The notes: a model not told the origin generated them from the letters alone. Positions 8,642 through 17,546 are shown, numbered from the stretch's first letter. The stretch: DNA of 64,000 bases from Mesorhizobium huakuii (GCF_014189455.1 NZ_CP050296.1:1612001-1676000), one strand, 5' to 3'. A program made the numbers and translations.

Positions 8642-9838
8642 ATGACAGGCACGCACGGCCCCTACAACGCCTTCCTCGATCTTCGCCAGATGCCGGTGGC
8701 TCATGCCGAGCTCGGTCCGCTCGCCGGCCTGCGGCTGGCCGTCAAGGACATTTACGACGTTGCCGGCTACCGCACCGGCTGCGGCAATTCTCGGAAATTC
8801 GCCGAAAGCAATGCCGCCTCGCGCACCGCGCCCGCCGTGCAGACGATTCTCGATGCCGGCGCGCGCTTCGCCGGCAAGACGCAGACCGACGAGCTGGCCT
8901 TCGCGCTGTTCGGCCAGAACGCGCATTTTCCGTTTCCCGTGAACCCGGCCGCACCCGACCGTGTCACCGGCGGCTCCTCGTCCGGATCGGCGGCGGCGGT
9001 GGCGGGCAGGCTGGCCGACATCGCCACCGGCTCCGACACCGGCGGCTCGATCCGCGCGCCGGCGAGCTTTTGCGGGCTGATCGGGCTGCGCACCACGCAT
9101 GGCCGCATCTCGCTCGATGGCACGATGAAGCTGGCGCCGAGCTTCGACACGTTCGGCTGGTTCGCCGACGACATCGAGACCTACGAGACGGTCGGCAAAC
9201 TGCTGCTTGGCCGCGACCCGCACCAGCATTCCCTGGACCGCCCGCTATCGCTCCCCTGGCTGGACGAGATGGTCGCCCGCCCGGCGCTTGCCGAATATGC
9301 CGGGATGAAGGGGCTGGCGAGCGCGGTTTTCGGTACGCCGGCGACGTCAACCATGCGCTTCAGCTCTTCCCCTGACGACCTTTACTGGTGCTTTCGCCGG
9401 CTGCAGGCCAGGGAAGCCTGGGGCGTGCATGGCGACTGGATCATCAGCGGCGAGCGCGACCTCGGCCCCGGCGTCCAGGAGCGTTTCGGCTTTGGCCGTG
9501 CCGTCGATGACCGGACAGTGCAGGCCGAGAAAGTGCGGCGGCTGACCTTCCGCGGCGAACTCAACGCCCTGCTCGGCAAGGATGGTTTCCTCGTCCTGCC
9601 GACGGTGCCTGGCCCGGCACCCTATGTCGACTCGACGCCGGAGCAGTTCCAGGCTTATCGCGAGCGGGCGCTGCATCTTCTGTGCCTCGCCGGCCTCTCC
9701 GGCTTTCCACAGATCACCTTGCCCATCGGCTCGGTCGCCGGCGCACCGTTCGGCCTGTCACTGCTTGGCCCTTCCGGCAGCGACATAGCCCTGATACGGC
9801 TCGGCCGAAAACTTCTCGACGCAGCACAAAGGGCCTGA
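8642..9838 (+). CDS. Amidase (amidase-signature family)
   Basis: The 398-residue hydrolase has the Ser-cisSer-Lys triad of the amidase signature family: K35 in LAVKDIYDV, the glycine/serine loop GGSSSGSAAAV at 110-120 with the cis-serine, and nucleophile S136 in GSDTGGSIRAP. It hydrolyses an unknown amide in the cytoplasm. It is shorter than GatA (about 480 residues) and lacks gatB/gatC neighbours, so a catabolic amidase is more likely. The LysR gene starts 4 bases downstream in the same direction, suggesting co-transcription. The ATG at 8642 lacks a clear ribosome site. Confidence 0.9.
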   Translation: MTGTHGPYNAFLDLRQMPVAHAELGPLAGLRLAVKDIYDVAGYRTGCGNSRKFAESNAASRTAPAVQTILDAGARFAGKTQTDELAFALFGQNAHFPFPVNPAAPDRVTGGSSSGSAAAVAGRLADIATGSDTGGSIRAPASFCGLIGLRTTHGRISLDGTMKLAPSFDTFGWFADDIETYETVGKLLLGRDPHQHSLDRPLSLPWLDEMVARPALAEYAGMKGLASAVFGTPATSTMRFSSSPDDLYWCFRRLQAREAWGVHGDWIISGERDLGPGVQERFGFGRAVDDRTVQAEKVRRLTFRGELNALLGKDGFLVLPTVPGPAPYVDSTPEQFQAYRERALHLLCLAGLSGFPQITLPIGSVAGAPFGLSLLGPSGSDIALIRLGRKLLDAAQRA

Positions 9839-9842
9839 ACCC

Positions 9843-10741
9843 ATGGACACACTGACCCGCATGCGCGCCTTCATCGACGTCGTCGAGGCCGAAGGCTTTT
9901 CGGCAGCGGCGCGCAAGATCGGCCGTTCCAAGGCGCTGCTGTCGAAATATGTGCGCGAACTGGAGGACGAACTCGGCGCGCTGCTGCTCAACCGCACGAC
10001 GCGCCAGTTCTCGATGACCGAGGCCGGCCACACCTATTACCGGCGCGCCTCGGAGATCGTGCGCGAGGTCGACAGCCTGGCCGACGCCGTGCGCGAATCC
10101 TCCGGCGACGTGCGCGGCAGGATCAAACTGTCGGCGCCGCGCACTTTCGCTGACGCGCCGATCGGCCAGTCGCTGATCGACTTCGCCAAGCAGCACCCCG
10201 ACATCGTGCTCGACATCCAGCTCGACGATCGCTTCGTCGACCTGGTCGAGGAAGGCTTCGACCTCGCGGTGCGCATATCGCGCCTGGAGAATTCGTCGCT
10301 GATCGCGAGACGCCTGGCGCCGTTTTCGATAAGGCTCTGCGCCTCGCCCGAACTGATCGCCAAGCATGGCATGCCGACGCGGCCGCAGGATCTCGGCCAC
10401 ATGCCCTGCATCGTCGACACCAATGGCCGCGCCTGAACAACTGGGCGTTCAAGGGCGACAACAACGATCAGCTGAGCGTCGCCGTGTCCGGCCCGATCGA
10501 GGTCAACAGCCCGATGGCGGCGCGCGCCGCCGCCTTGTCAGGACTCGGATTTTGCATCCTGCCGGATTTCATTGCCGCGCCCGACCTCAAGAGTGGCCAG
10601 TTGGTGACGGTGCTCGACGACCGCATCCTGTCCGGCGGCGGCATCTTCGCCGTCTACCCGCACCGCCGCTATCTGCCGGCCAAGGTCCGCGTTTTCGTCG
10701 ACTTCCTGGTGCAATGGTTCAGGACGCGTGAGGCCGCTTGA
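9843..10741 (+). pseudogene. LysR-family transcriptional regulator, interrupted by a -1 frameshift
   Basis: The N-terminal frame encodes a typical LysR helix-turn-helix (about residues 1-60, FSAAARKIGRSKALLSKYV) and the first half of the effector domain, ending in a premature TGA at 10434-10436. The rest (NNWAFKGDNNDQLSVAVSG to VDFLVQWFRTREAA) continues in the -1 frame to 10741. Adding one C to CGCGCCTGAAC near 10432 (GCC-CTG) restores a normal LysR of about 299 residues. Both parts keep family sequence, so decay is recent or the base was lost in sequencing. It lies 4 bases after the amidase gene. Confidence 0.85.
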
Positions 10742-10763
10742 CCTGCCTCGGGTTCTTGCCGCG

Positions 10764-10810
10764 TGCGTGTCGTAGTCCCAAAACCGCTGCGCACTTTTGG
10801 GTGACACGCA
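10764..10810. repeat. Short palindromic intergenic repeat (CCCAAAA...TTTTGGG type)
   Basis: TGCGTGTC and GACACGCA form the outer arms, with CCCAAAACCG and CACTTTTGGG inside. The unit is nearly the reverse complement of the element at 63717-63760, showing a dispersed repeat family. It sits between the LysR gene and the DUF1007 gene. Confidence 0.7.
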
Positions 10811-10884
10811 CGGGCGGTCCCAATTTCGCCCCCTTTCTGGTAACCTTCGGTTCCTCTCCAAAGCCAAGGGAATCGCGACCGGGA

Positions 10885-11553
10885 ATGCAACTCAAACGGA
10901 ACGCAATCATACTGGCTTCGGCCTTGGCGGCGACCTTTGCCGGCACCGGACCGGCTTACGTGCATCCGCACGTCTTCGCCGAGGCACGCCTCGACGTGAT
11001 CCTCTCCCCGGATCACCAAAGTGTGAAAGCGCTGCGTCATCTCTGGCGCTTCGACGACCTGTTTTCGAGTACGGTGATGATGGAGTTCGACAAGAACTCC
11101 GACCTGAAGCTTGACGACAAGGAGCTGAAGGAGGTCGCCGACACCGTTCATGCCTCGCTGGCCGAATTCAACTATTTCCAGCTCGTCACGCAGAACGGCA
11201 AGGATGTAACGATGGTGCCGCCGCCACATCTGATGGCCAATTTCGACAACGACCAGCTGATCATCCTGTTCGAGTCCGAGCCCAAGGCGCCGCTCAAGCT
11301 GACCGGCACGATCGACATCGGTGTCTACGATCCGACTTTCTACACGGCGATAGACTTCACCGAGGATTCCAACATCACGGTTACAGGCCTGCCGTCGAAT
11401 TGCACCAGCAAGGTGATCCGTCCGGACCCGGATGAGGCCATCAAGGAAAACCAGAAGACCTTGACGGATGCCTTCTTCAACGACCCGACGGGCACCGACA
11501 TGAGCAAGATCTTTGCCACCAAGCTCGAACTGACCTGTCAGCCAGAAGGATGA
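10885..11553 (+). CDS. DUF1007 family periplasmic protein linked to metal export
   Basis: The 222-residue protein starts with a signal peptide (about residues 1-25, cleavage near AYVHPHV) and continues as a DUF1007 domain (HPHVFAEARLDVIL at the mature N-terminus, LWRFDDLFSSTVM near 55). DUF1007 proteins are annotated as substrate-binding-like and are commonly encoded beside NicO/RcnA nickel-cobalt exporters, as here. The HPH motif at the mature start could bind metal, which is inference. Its stop overlaps the next ATG (ATGA), so both are translated together. No strong ribosome site precedes 10885. Confidence 0.88.
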   Translation: MQLKRNAIILASALAATFAGTGPAYVHPHVFAEARLDVILSPDHQSVKALRHLWRFDDLFSSTVMMEFDKNSDLKLDDKELKEVADTVHASLAEFNYFQLVTQNGKDVTMVPPPHLMANFDNDQLIILFESEPKAPLKLTGTIDIGVYDPTFYTAIDFTEDSNITVTGLPSNCTSKVIRPDPDEAIKENQKTLTDAFFNDPTGTDMSKIFATKLELTCQPEG

Positions 11554-12752
11554 AGCCGGTGACGAAACCGTCCCTGCGTTTGGCATTCGGCCTGTTGGCC
11601 CTCGCCTTTGCCGCGATGCACTTCGCTGATGTCGCGCACGCCCAGAGTTCGCTCGGCATCGGCGTCAATGACGGCATGGCGCCGACCACCGGTCCGTTCG
11701 CCCACATCCTGATGTGGATCAACCTGCGGCAGCAGGAATTCTACCGCGCGCTTGCCACGGCGATGAAGGCAATGCGCCAGGATAACAGCAAGCTCTGGGT
11801 GCTCATCGGCCTGTCCTTCGCCTATGGCATTTTCCATGCCGCCGGCCCCGGCCACGGCAAGGCGGTGATCTCGTCCTACATGGTCGCCAATGAAGTGGCG
11901 CTGCGGCGCGGCGTCCTGTTGTCCTTCGTCTCGGCGCTGTTGCAGGGCCTGACGGCGATCGCGGTCATGCTGCTCGCCTATTTCGTCCTGCGCGGCACCA
12001 CCATCTCGATGACCGACGCGGCCTGGTTCATGGAGATCACGAGCTTTGCCCTCGTCACCCTGTTCGGTGCCTGGCTGCTGTGGCGCAAGCTCGGCCCGTC
12101 CATCCTGCGCCTGTTCGGCATGGCTCCGGCCTACAGCCTGTCGGCAGCGCACGCCGGCCATTCGCACGGTGGCCACTCTCATGCCGGGCATTCCCACGCC
12201 GGCCATTCGCATGCCGCGCACAGCCATTCGGCACATGCCCATTCGCATGCGCTGCAAGTGCACGACGACCACGTGCATGAGCATTCGCACGATCACCACG
12301 ACCACGATCACGGCGCGCACGATCATGCGCATCATGATCACGCGCATCACGATCATGCAGATGGCGAGGTCTGCGAAACCTGCGGCCACTCGCATGCGCC
12401 CGATCCGGCGCTGCTGTCGGGCGACCGCTTCGACTGGCGCACCGCCTGGTCGGCAGTTGCCGCCGTCGGCATCCGCCCCTGCTCGGGCGCGCTCATCGTG
12501 CTGAGCTTCGCGCTGCTCAACGGGCTCTGGCTCGGTGGCCTGCTGTCGGTGCTGGCGATGTCGCTGGGAACCGCGATCACCGTCTCGGCGCTGGCAACGC
12601 TTGCCGTGACCGCCAAGAACTGGGCGGTGTATTTCGCCGGCGACGGCCGCATGGGCAATCGCATCCATTCGATCGTCGAGATCGGCGGCGCCGCCTTCGT
12701 CTTCCTGTTCGGACTGCTGCTGCTGTCGGCGAGTTTGACGGGCAGCGTTTGA
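11550..12752 (+). CDS. Nickel/cobalt efflux protein, NicO/RcnA type
   Basis: The 400-residue membrane protein has an N-terminal signal-like segment, membrane helices with the conserved GIFHAAGPGHGKAVISSY motif (about residues 92-109), a long cytoplasmic or periplasmic loop (about 196-285) composed largely of His repeats (GHSH, HDHDH), a CETCGHSHA segment, and a C-terminal helix pair including GIRPCSGALIVL. These are hallmarks of the NicO family that exports Ni2+ and Co2+. The His-rich loop is exceptionally long and probably binds metal. It is translationally coupled to the DUF1007 gene. Confidence 0.92.
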   Translation: MKPVTKPSLRLAFGLLALAFAAMHFADVAHAQSSLGIGVNDGMAPTTGPFAHILMWINLRQQEFYRALATAMKAMRQDNSKLWVLIGLSFAYGIFHAAGPGHGKAVISSYMVANEVALRRGVLLSFVSALLQGLTAIAVMLLAYFVLRGTTISMTDAAWFMEITSFALVTLFGAWLLWRKLGPSILRLFGMAPAYSLSAAHAGHSHGGHSHAGHSHAGHSHAAHSHSAHAHSHALQVHDDHVHEHSHDHHDHDHGAHDHAHHDHAHHDHADGEVCETCGHSHAPDPALLSGDRFDWRTAWSAVAAVGIRPCSGALIVLSFALLNGLWLGGLLSVLAMSLGTAITVSALATLAVTAKNWAVYFAGDGRMGNRIHSIVEIGGAAFVFLFGLLLLSASLTGSV

Positions 12753-12757
12753 TAGAA

Positions 12758-12777
12758 GCGGGTCAGGCTTGACCCGC
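12758..12777. terminator. Short hairpin between convergent genes
   Basis: GCGGGTCA (12758-12765) and TGACCCGC (12770-12777) are exact arms with a 4-base loop. The hairpin overlaps the stop codon of the convergent dehydrogenase gene. There is no T-run, so terminator function is uncertain. Confidence 0.3.
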
Positions 12778-13746
12778 GATCTTGCCGCCCAGCTCATCCG
12801 CGATATGCGCGCGGATGATCTCGTCAAAGCTCTTCTCGGCGCTGAAGCCGAGTTCTCGTGACCGCCGCGCCTCGAAGCGGGTCGGCCAGCCCTTGACGAT
12901 CGCCCAGATCGTTTCGTCCGGCACCTCGCGGATCAGGCCTGCCGTCTTCGATCCGGCGATGCGCTCCAGCGCCTCGATCTGCTCGCCGACAGTGACGGCG
13001 ACACCGGGCATCGTCAGATTGCGGCGCGGCCCGACGGCAGCACCGTCGATGCCGGCCGCATGGATCAGGAAATTCACCGCTGAGCGCGGGCTGGCATGGG
13101 TGTGCACGACCGAGCGCGGCACCGGCAGGATCGCCTCTTGCCCGCTCAGCGGCTCGCGGATGATGCCGGAGAAGAAGCCGGAGGCCGCCTTGTTCGGCTT
13201 GCCGGGCCGCACGCAGATCGTCGGCAGGCGGATGCCGATGCCGTCGAAGAAGCCGCGCCTGGAATAATCGGCGAGCAACGCCTCGCTCATCTGCTTCTGC
13301 GTGCCGTAGGAGGTCAGCGGCGTCGGATGGAATTCATCGGGGATAACATCCGGGAACGGCGCGCCGAACACCGCGATCGACGAGGTGAAGACGACGCGCG
13401 GCGCAAAGCCCGCCAGGCGGATCGCGTCGAACAGGGCGCGCGTGCCGTCGAGATTGACGCGGTAGCCGAGATCAAAGTTGGCTTCCGCCTCGCCCGACAC
13501 GATGCCGGCGAGATGGAAGACGACGTCGGGGCGCGACGCGACCAGGCTTTCGGCGGCACCTGCCTCGGCAAGGTCGCCGGTATGGGTGCTGATGCTGACG
13601 CCATCCATCGCCGGCGCCTGCGGCGGCACGATGTCGTGCAGATCGAGCGCGGTGATCTTTTCGGCCCGCAACGTGCCGTCCTTTGCCAGCCGGGCGATGA
13701 GTTTGCGGCCGACCATGCCTGCGGCGCCAGTGATCAGAATGCGCAT
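12763..13746 (-). CDS. denD: NAD-dependent epimerase/dehydratase-family enzyme, DenD (D-erythronate dehydrogenase) type
   Basis: The 327-residue extended SDR has the Rossmann motif GAAGMVGRKLIARL at residues 7-20 and an SYGTQK active site (YxxxK, about 143-148). SSIAVFGAPFPDVIPDEFHP, the RPGKPNKAASGF motif and the length match D-erythronate dehydrogenases, which oxidise D-erythronate to 2-oxotetronate in acid-sugar catabolism. The kinase and isomerase partners are not visible here, so the precise substrate is inferred from similarity. A small membrane-protein gene follows upstream on the same strand, 12 bases away. Confidence 0.8.
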   Translation of the reverse strand: MRILITGAAGMVGRKLIARLAKDGTLRAEKITALDLHDIVPPQAPAMDGVSISTHTGDLAEAGAAESLVASRPDVVFHLAGIVSGEAEANFDLGYRVNLDGTRALFDAIRLAGFAPRVVFTSSIAVFGAPFPDVIPDEFHPTPLTSYGTQKQMSEALLADYSRRGFFDGIGIRLPTICVRPGKPNKAASGFFSGIIREPLSGQEAILPVPRSVVHTHASPRSAVNFLIHAAGIDGAAVGPRRNLTMPGVAVTVGEQIEALERIAGSKTAGLIREVPDETIWAIVKGWPTRFEARRSRELGFSAEKSFDEIIRAHIADELGGKIAGQA

Positions 13747-13758
13747 GTCCGAAATCCC

Positions 13759-13971
13759 TTACTTGCCCTGATTTTTGCGCTGGGTGCGCGCGCGCAGCCA
13801 GAACACCAAGAAGAACGCCAGCACGAAGACAACGCCGAAGATGCCGGCCAGCACGGTCGAAAAACTGCCGAGTGCCAGCATCACCGTCGGCAGATAGAAG
13901 GCGGCAATGCCGAACAGCAGCAAGATCCAGACCGCCGCGATGGCCGCATTGCGCGTGTCACGGTCCATCAT
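13759..13971 (-). CDS. Small membrane protein of unknown function
   Basis: The 70-residue product has two hydrophobic segments (about residues 10-32 and 35-60) and a basic C-terminus (RARTQRKNQGK), suggesting a two-pass inner-membrane protein with a cytoplasmic tail. It is encoded 12 bases before the DenD-type gene and may be co-transcribed. The family is not recognised. Confidence 0.7.
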   Translation of the reverse strand: MMDRDTRNAAIAAVWILLLFGIAAFYLPTVMLALGSFSTVLAGIFGVVFVLAFFLVFWLRARTQRKNQGK

Positions 13972-14060
13972 GCCGCACCGAGGCGGCGGTCGTTCGTCGG
14001 GCTGAGTTTCAAAGCTGGAGAACTCCTGAGGCAGGTCCGATCAATGGTCATCAATCGGGC

Positions 14061-15038
14061 CTAGTGATGGTGGCTGTGATGCGCGGCCGCATCGTGCTCA
14101 TGCTGGTGATCGTGGTCGTCACCCTCATCGGCGCATTGGCCGAATTCCGGTTCCACGGTGGCATGGCTGATGCCGTGCTCGCTGGCAAGCCGCTTCTTGA
14201 TGGTGCTGACCGCCTGATGCGCATCGACGCCCTCGTCAAGGCAGGCATGCAGCGTCGCCATGTTGCTTGACCCATCGATCGACCAGACATGCATATGGTG
14301 CACTTCGCGCACGCCCGGGATCGTCGTTTCCAAATCTTTGGCAACCAGGTCCCGATCGAGGCTTGGCGGTACGCCTTCCAGCAGCACATGGGCGGCGGCA
14401 CGCATCAGCGACCAGGCCGTCGACAGGATCAGCAGCGAGACCAGCACCGACAGGATCGGGTCGATCGGCGTCCAGCCGGTTGCCAGGATGACCAGTGCCG
14501 CCACGATCGCCGCCGCCGAGCCGAGCAGGTCGCCCAGCACATGCAGGATGGCGCCGCGCATGTTGAGGCTTTCGCGGTCGCCGCCATGCAGCACCAGGAA
14601 GGAGCCGATATTGACCAGCAGGCCGAGGATCGCCACCACCAGCATCGGCCCACCCAGCACCGGCGCCGGTGTGAGCAGGCGCTCCCACGCCTCGTAGACG
14701 ATCCACAGCGCGATGACGAAGATGGCGATGCCGTTGGTGTAGGCGACCAGGGTCTTGACCCGGCCGAAGCCATAGGTGAGTTGGCCGGTCGCCGGCCGCC
14801 CGGCAAGATGGAAGGCATACCAGGCAAGGCCGAGTGCGATGGCGTCGGCAAGCATGTGGCCGGCATCGGCCAGCAGCGCCAGCGACCCGGTGAAGAGCCC
14901 GCCAAGCGCTTCCGCCACCATGAATCCCGCCGTCAGACAGGCCGCGATCAGCACGCGCTTCTTGTCGGTCGAGCCATGTACGTGACCGGCGCTGCCGTGA
15001 TCATGGCCACTGTGGTCGTGGGAATGGGTATGCGCCAA
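14061..15038 (-). CDS. Cation diffusion facilitator (CDF) metal exporter
   Basis: The 325-residue protein has His-rich ends (SHDHSGHDHGSAGHVHG at 5-21 and HDHQHEHDAAAHHSHHH at the C-terminus), six membrane helices and a cytoplasmic domain (about 215-300). The metal sites of the CDF fold are visible as ADAGHMLADA (HxxxD, helix II) and HVLGDLLGS (HxxxD, helix V), the combination found in zinc exporters (ZitB/CzcD). It expels Zn2+ or related ions by proton antiport. Together with the nearby NicO-type exporter it makes this a metal-efflux region. Confidence 0.93.
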   Translation of the reverse strand: MAHTHSHDHSGHDHGSAGHVHGSTDKKRVLIAACLTAGFMVAEALGGLFTGSLALLADAGHMLADAIALGLAWYAFHLAGRPATGQLTYGFGRVKTLVAYTNGIAIFVIALWIVYEAWERLLTPAPVLGGPMLVVAILGLLVNIGSFLVLHGGDRESLNMRGAILHVLGDLLGSAAAIVAALVILATGWTPIDPILSVLVSLLILSTAWSLMRAAAHVLLEGVPPSLDRDLVAKDLETTIPGVREVHHMHVWSIDGSSNMATLHACLDEGVDAHQAVSTIKKRLASEHGISHATVEPEFGQCADEGDDHDHQHEHDAAAHHSHHH

Positions 15039-15065
15039 ATGGCAAACTCCGTTACGCGCCGAGGC

Positions 15066-15752
15066 TTATGCGCCGAATTCCGCGCGACAATCCTCGAGCC
15101 GTCGCTTCTGCTGGCCGGCGCCGTCGAAATTGGCCGGATCGAGCCACGCTTCATAGGCCTTGCGCAAAGCCGGCCATTCCTTGTCGATGATCGAATACCA
15201 CGCAGTGTCGCGGTTTTCACCCTTGACGATGAGGTGCTGGCGGAAAATGCCCTCGAACTTGAAGCCGAACCGCTCCGCGGCCCGCTTCGACGGCTCGTTG
15301 CGGTTGTTGCACTTCCATTCGTAGCGGCGGTAACCCAATTCGTCGAAGATGTATTTCATGAACAGGAACTGCGCTTCCGTCGCCGCCGGCTTGCGCGAGA
15401 TCAGCGGTCCCCAATAGATGTTGCCGATCTCGATGACGCCGTAAGCAGGATCGATGCGCATCAGCGTCTGTCGTCCGGCGACCTTGCCGCTCGCCTTGTC
15501 GATGATGGCAAAAAACAGCGGATCTTCGCTGGCCTCGACCTTGTCCAGCCAGGGCTGGAAGGCGGCGCGGGTTTCCGGCGGATAATCGGGCAGCCAGGCG
15601 AAGCGGCCGTCGACATCGGACACGGAAGACGCTGCATAGAGCCCATCACCGTGCTTTGCGGCGCTCAGCGGTTCAAGTCTGACATAGCGGCCGTCGATCG
15701 CCTTGCGCTCCGGACGCGGGCGTGGCTGCCAATTCGCGAGATTTTCCGACAC
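15066..15752 (-). CDS. GNAT acetyltransferase, RimJ/RimL-like
   Basis: The 228-residue product contains a GNAT domain (about residues 20-190) with AAEAQFLFMKYIFDELGYRR-type acetyl-CoA region (here ATEAQFLFMKYIFDELGYR) and RAAERFGFKFEGIFRQH, typical of the RimJ/RimL branch that acetylates N-terminal or small-molecule amines. GTG at 15752 is chosen because GGAG lies 7 bases upstream; the open frame extends further but into the divergent promoter region. The substrate is unknown. It is transcribed divergently from the aminotransferase gene 84 bases away. Confidence 0.85.
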   Translation of the reverse strand: MSENLANWQPRPRPERKAIDGRYVRLEPLSAAKHGDGLYAASSVSDVDGRFAWLPDYPPETRAAFQPWLDKVEASEDPLFFAIIDKASGKVAGRQTLMRIDPAYGVIEIGNIYWGPLISRKPAATEAQFLFMKYIFDELGYRRYEWKCNNRNEPSKRAAERFGFKFEGIFRQHLIVKGENRDTAWYSIIDKEWPALRKAYEAWLDPANFDGAGQQKRRLEDCRAEFGA

Positions 15753-15835
15753 CAAACACTCCAATCCGTTTGACTTTTGCAGGCCGACGCTCACAAAAAC
15801 GCAACCCCACAGTAAGAACCACACGGACGGGAAAA

Positions 15836-17020
15836 ATGCTCCACACGATTTCGGCCTTCGACCGTCTCGGCGAGGAAAATGCCTTCGCGGTGCTGGCGCG
15901 GGCGACAGCACTTGCCCAACAGGGCCGCGACATCGTCAATCTCGGCATCGGCCAACCCGACTTCAAGACGCCGCAGCACATTGTCGAGGCGGCGATCAAG
16001 GCGCTGCGTGACGGCCACCACGGCTACACGCCGGCCAACGGGCTGCTGGCAACGCGCGAAGCGGTGGTTCGGCGCACGTTGACCACCACCGGCGTCGAGG
16101 TCTCGCCCGAGACGGTGATGATCCTGCCCGGCGGCAAGCCGACCATGTTCGCGGCGATCCTGATGTTCGGCGAGCCCGGCGCCGAGATCCTTTATCCGGA
16201 CCCCGGCTTTCCCATCTACCGCTCGATGATCGAGTTCACCGGGGCGGCCCCCATTCCGGTGCCGATGCGCGAGGAAAATGGCTTCGCCTTCTCCGCCGAA
16301 GAGACGCTGGCGCTGATCACCCCGAAGACCAGGCTCTTGATCCTCAACTCGCCGGCCAACCCGACCGGCGGCGTCACGCCACGCGCCGAGATCGAGAAGC
16401 TGGTCAAGGGCCTGGAGAAGCACCCTGATGTCGCCATCCTCTCCGACGAAATCTACGACGTCATGACCTATGACGGCGAAACGCATTGCTCGCTGCTCGC
16501 CTACCCCGAAATCCGCGACCGGCTGATCGTCCTCAATGGCTGGTCCAAGACCTGGGCGATGACCGGCTGGCGCATGGGCTGGTCGATCTGGCCGAACGGC
16601 GACAAGGGCGCGCATCTCTATGACAAGGTGCGCAAGCTGGCGGTCAATTGCTGGTCCTGCGTCAACGCGCCGAGCCAGTTCGCCGGCATCGCGGCCATCG
16701 ATGGCCCGCAGGACGACGTCGACACCATGATGCGCGCCTTCGACCGCCGCCGGAAGGTCGTGGTCGAGGGCTTGAACGCTCTGCCCAACATTTCCTGCAT
16801 CACGCCCAAGGGCGCGTTCTACGCCTTCCCCAATGTCTCGAAGACCGGCTGGAAGGCAAAGAAGCTTGCCTCAGCACTGCTCGACGAGGCCGGCGTGGCG
16901 CTGATCGGCGGCCCCGATTTCGGCATTCTCGGCGAAGGCTATGTCAGGCTCTCCTACGCCAACTCCGAGGAAAACATTTTGCGCGCGCTGGAACGGATCG
17001 GGGCGTTCCTGGCCAAATAG
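15836..17020 (+). CDS. Class I/II pyridoxal-phosphate aminotransferase
   Basis: The 394-residue fold-type I aminotransferase has GIGQPDFKTPQH near the N-terminus (substrate entry), NSPANPTGG (about 172-180), the DEIYD motif with the PLP-nitrogen aspartate (about 202-206), and the PLP lysine in NGWSKTWAMTGWRMGW (SK at about 231-232). The C-terminal ends with the conserved arginine in GEGYVRLSYA. It resembles aspartate/aromatic-type aminotransferases of subgroup I. Its exact amino-acid substrate cannot be given. ATG 15836 follows GACGGGAAAA. Confidence 0.92.
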   Translation: MLHTISAFDRLGEENAFAVLARATALAQQGRDIVNLGIGQPDFKTPQHIVEAAIKALRDGHHGYTPANGLLATREAVVRRTLTTTGVEVSPETVMILPGGKPTMFAAILMFGEPGAEILYPDPGFPIYRSMIEFTGAAPIPVPMREENGFAFSAEETLALITPKTRLLILNSPANPTGGVTPRAEIEKLVKGLEKHPDVAILSDEIYDVMTYDGETHCSLLAYPEIRDRLIVLNGWSKTWAMTGWRMGWSIWPNGDKGAHLYDKVRKLAVNCWSCVNAPSQFAGIAAIDGPQDDVDTMMRAFDRRRKVVVEGLNALPNISCITPKGAFYAFPNVSKTGWKAKKLASALLDEAGVALIGGPDFGILGEGYVRLSYANSEENILRALERIGAFLAK

Positions 17021-17127
17021 ACATCAAGGCAGGCCGGAACCTTTCCGGATAATTAGCGGCCAGCCACCATGTCGGTGTCATGATCCGTCGGGAGGCTCGC
17101 GGGCAAGACTGTGCCTCCATGTCGGGG

Positions 17128-17161
17128 CCGGTTACGATCCGGAGATTGGGATCGTAACCGG
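17128..17161. promoter_or_regulatory. Perfect 12-base inverted repeat just before a YCII-related gene
   Basis: CCGGTTACGATC (17128-17139) and GATCGTAACCGG (17150-17161) are exact arms around a 10-base spacer, ending 10 bases before the ATG at 17172. It may be an operator or an RNA hairpin that controls ribosome access; no T-run follows, so it is not an obvious terminator. Confidence 0.6.
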
Positions 17162-17171
17162 GGTGCCCCAG

Positions 17172-17546
17172 ATGTTCTATGCAATCCTTGCCTATCATGT
17201 GGAAGAAGCGATCAAGGCGCTGACGCCGCAGGAAGATGCGGCACTGATGGCCGAGTTGCTCGGGATCACCACCCAGCTTCGTGAGGAAGGCACGCTTGGA
17301 CCGTCCGCGCGTCTGGGGGCGACGCAGAATGCCTTCACCTTGCGCGGCCCTGGCGACGGCGTGATCATCGACGGTCCTTTCGCCGAGACCAAGGAACAGT
17401 TGCTCGGCTTCTATGTCGTCGACTGCGCCACGCGGGACGAGGCCATCGCCATCGCCCGCGACCTTCGCCGCGTCAACCCGACCGCCGTTTACGAGATCAG
17501 GCCTATTCTGCTGTTCAAGCCCGGCGTGCCGCTGGCTGGCAAATGA
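17172..17546 (+). CDS. YCII-related (DGPF domain) protein
   Basis: The 124-residue ferredoxin-like protein contains IIDGPFAETKEQLLGFYVVDC at about residues 64-84, the DGPFAETKE signature of DGPF/YCII-related proteins often encoded with ECF sigma factors; none is present here. The biochemical role of the family is poorly known. A perfect inverted repeat ends 10 bases before its start codon and there is no clear ribosome site, so translation may be structurally controlled. Confidence 0.88.
   Translation: MFYAILAYHVEEAIKALTPQEDAALMAELLGITTQLREEGTLGPSARLGATQNAFTLRGPGDGVIIDGPFAETKEQLLGFYVVDCATRDEAIAIARDLRRVNPTAVYEIRPILLFKPGVPLAGK

Noticed and set aside
12154..12366. CA/CAT-rich repeat that could be mistaken for a CRISPR or satellite array
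   Set aside because: It is the in-frame His-rich loop of the NicO exporter; units are short, irregular and coding.
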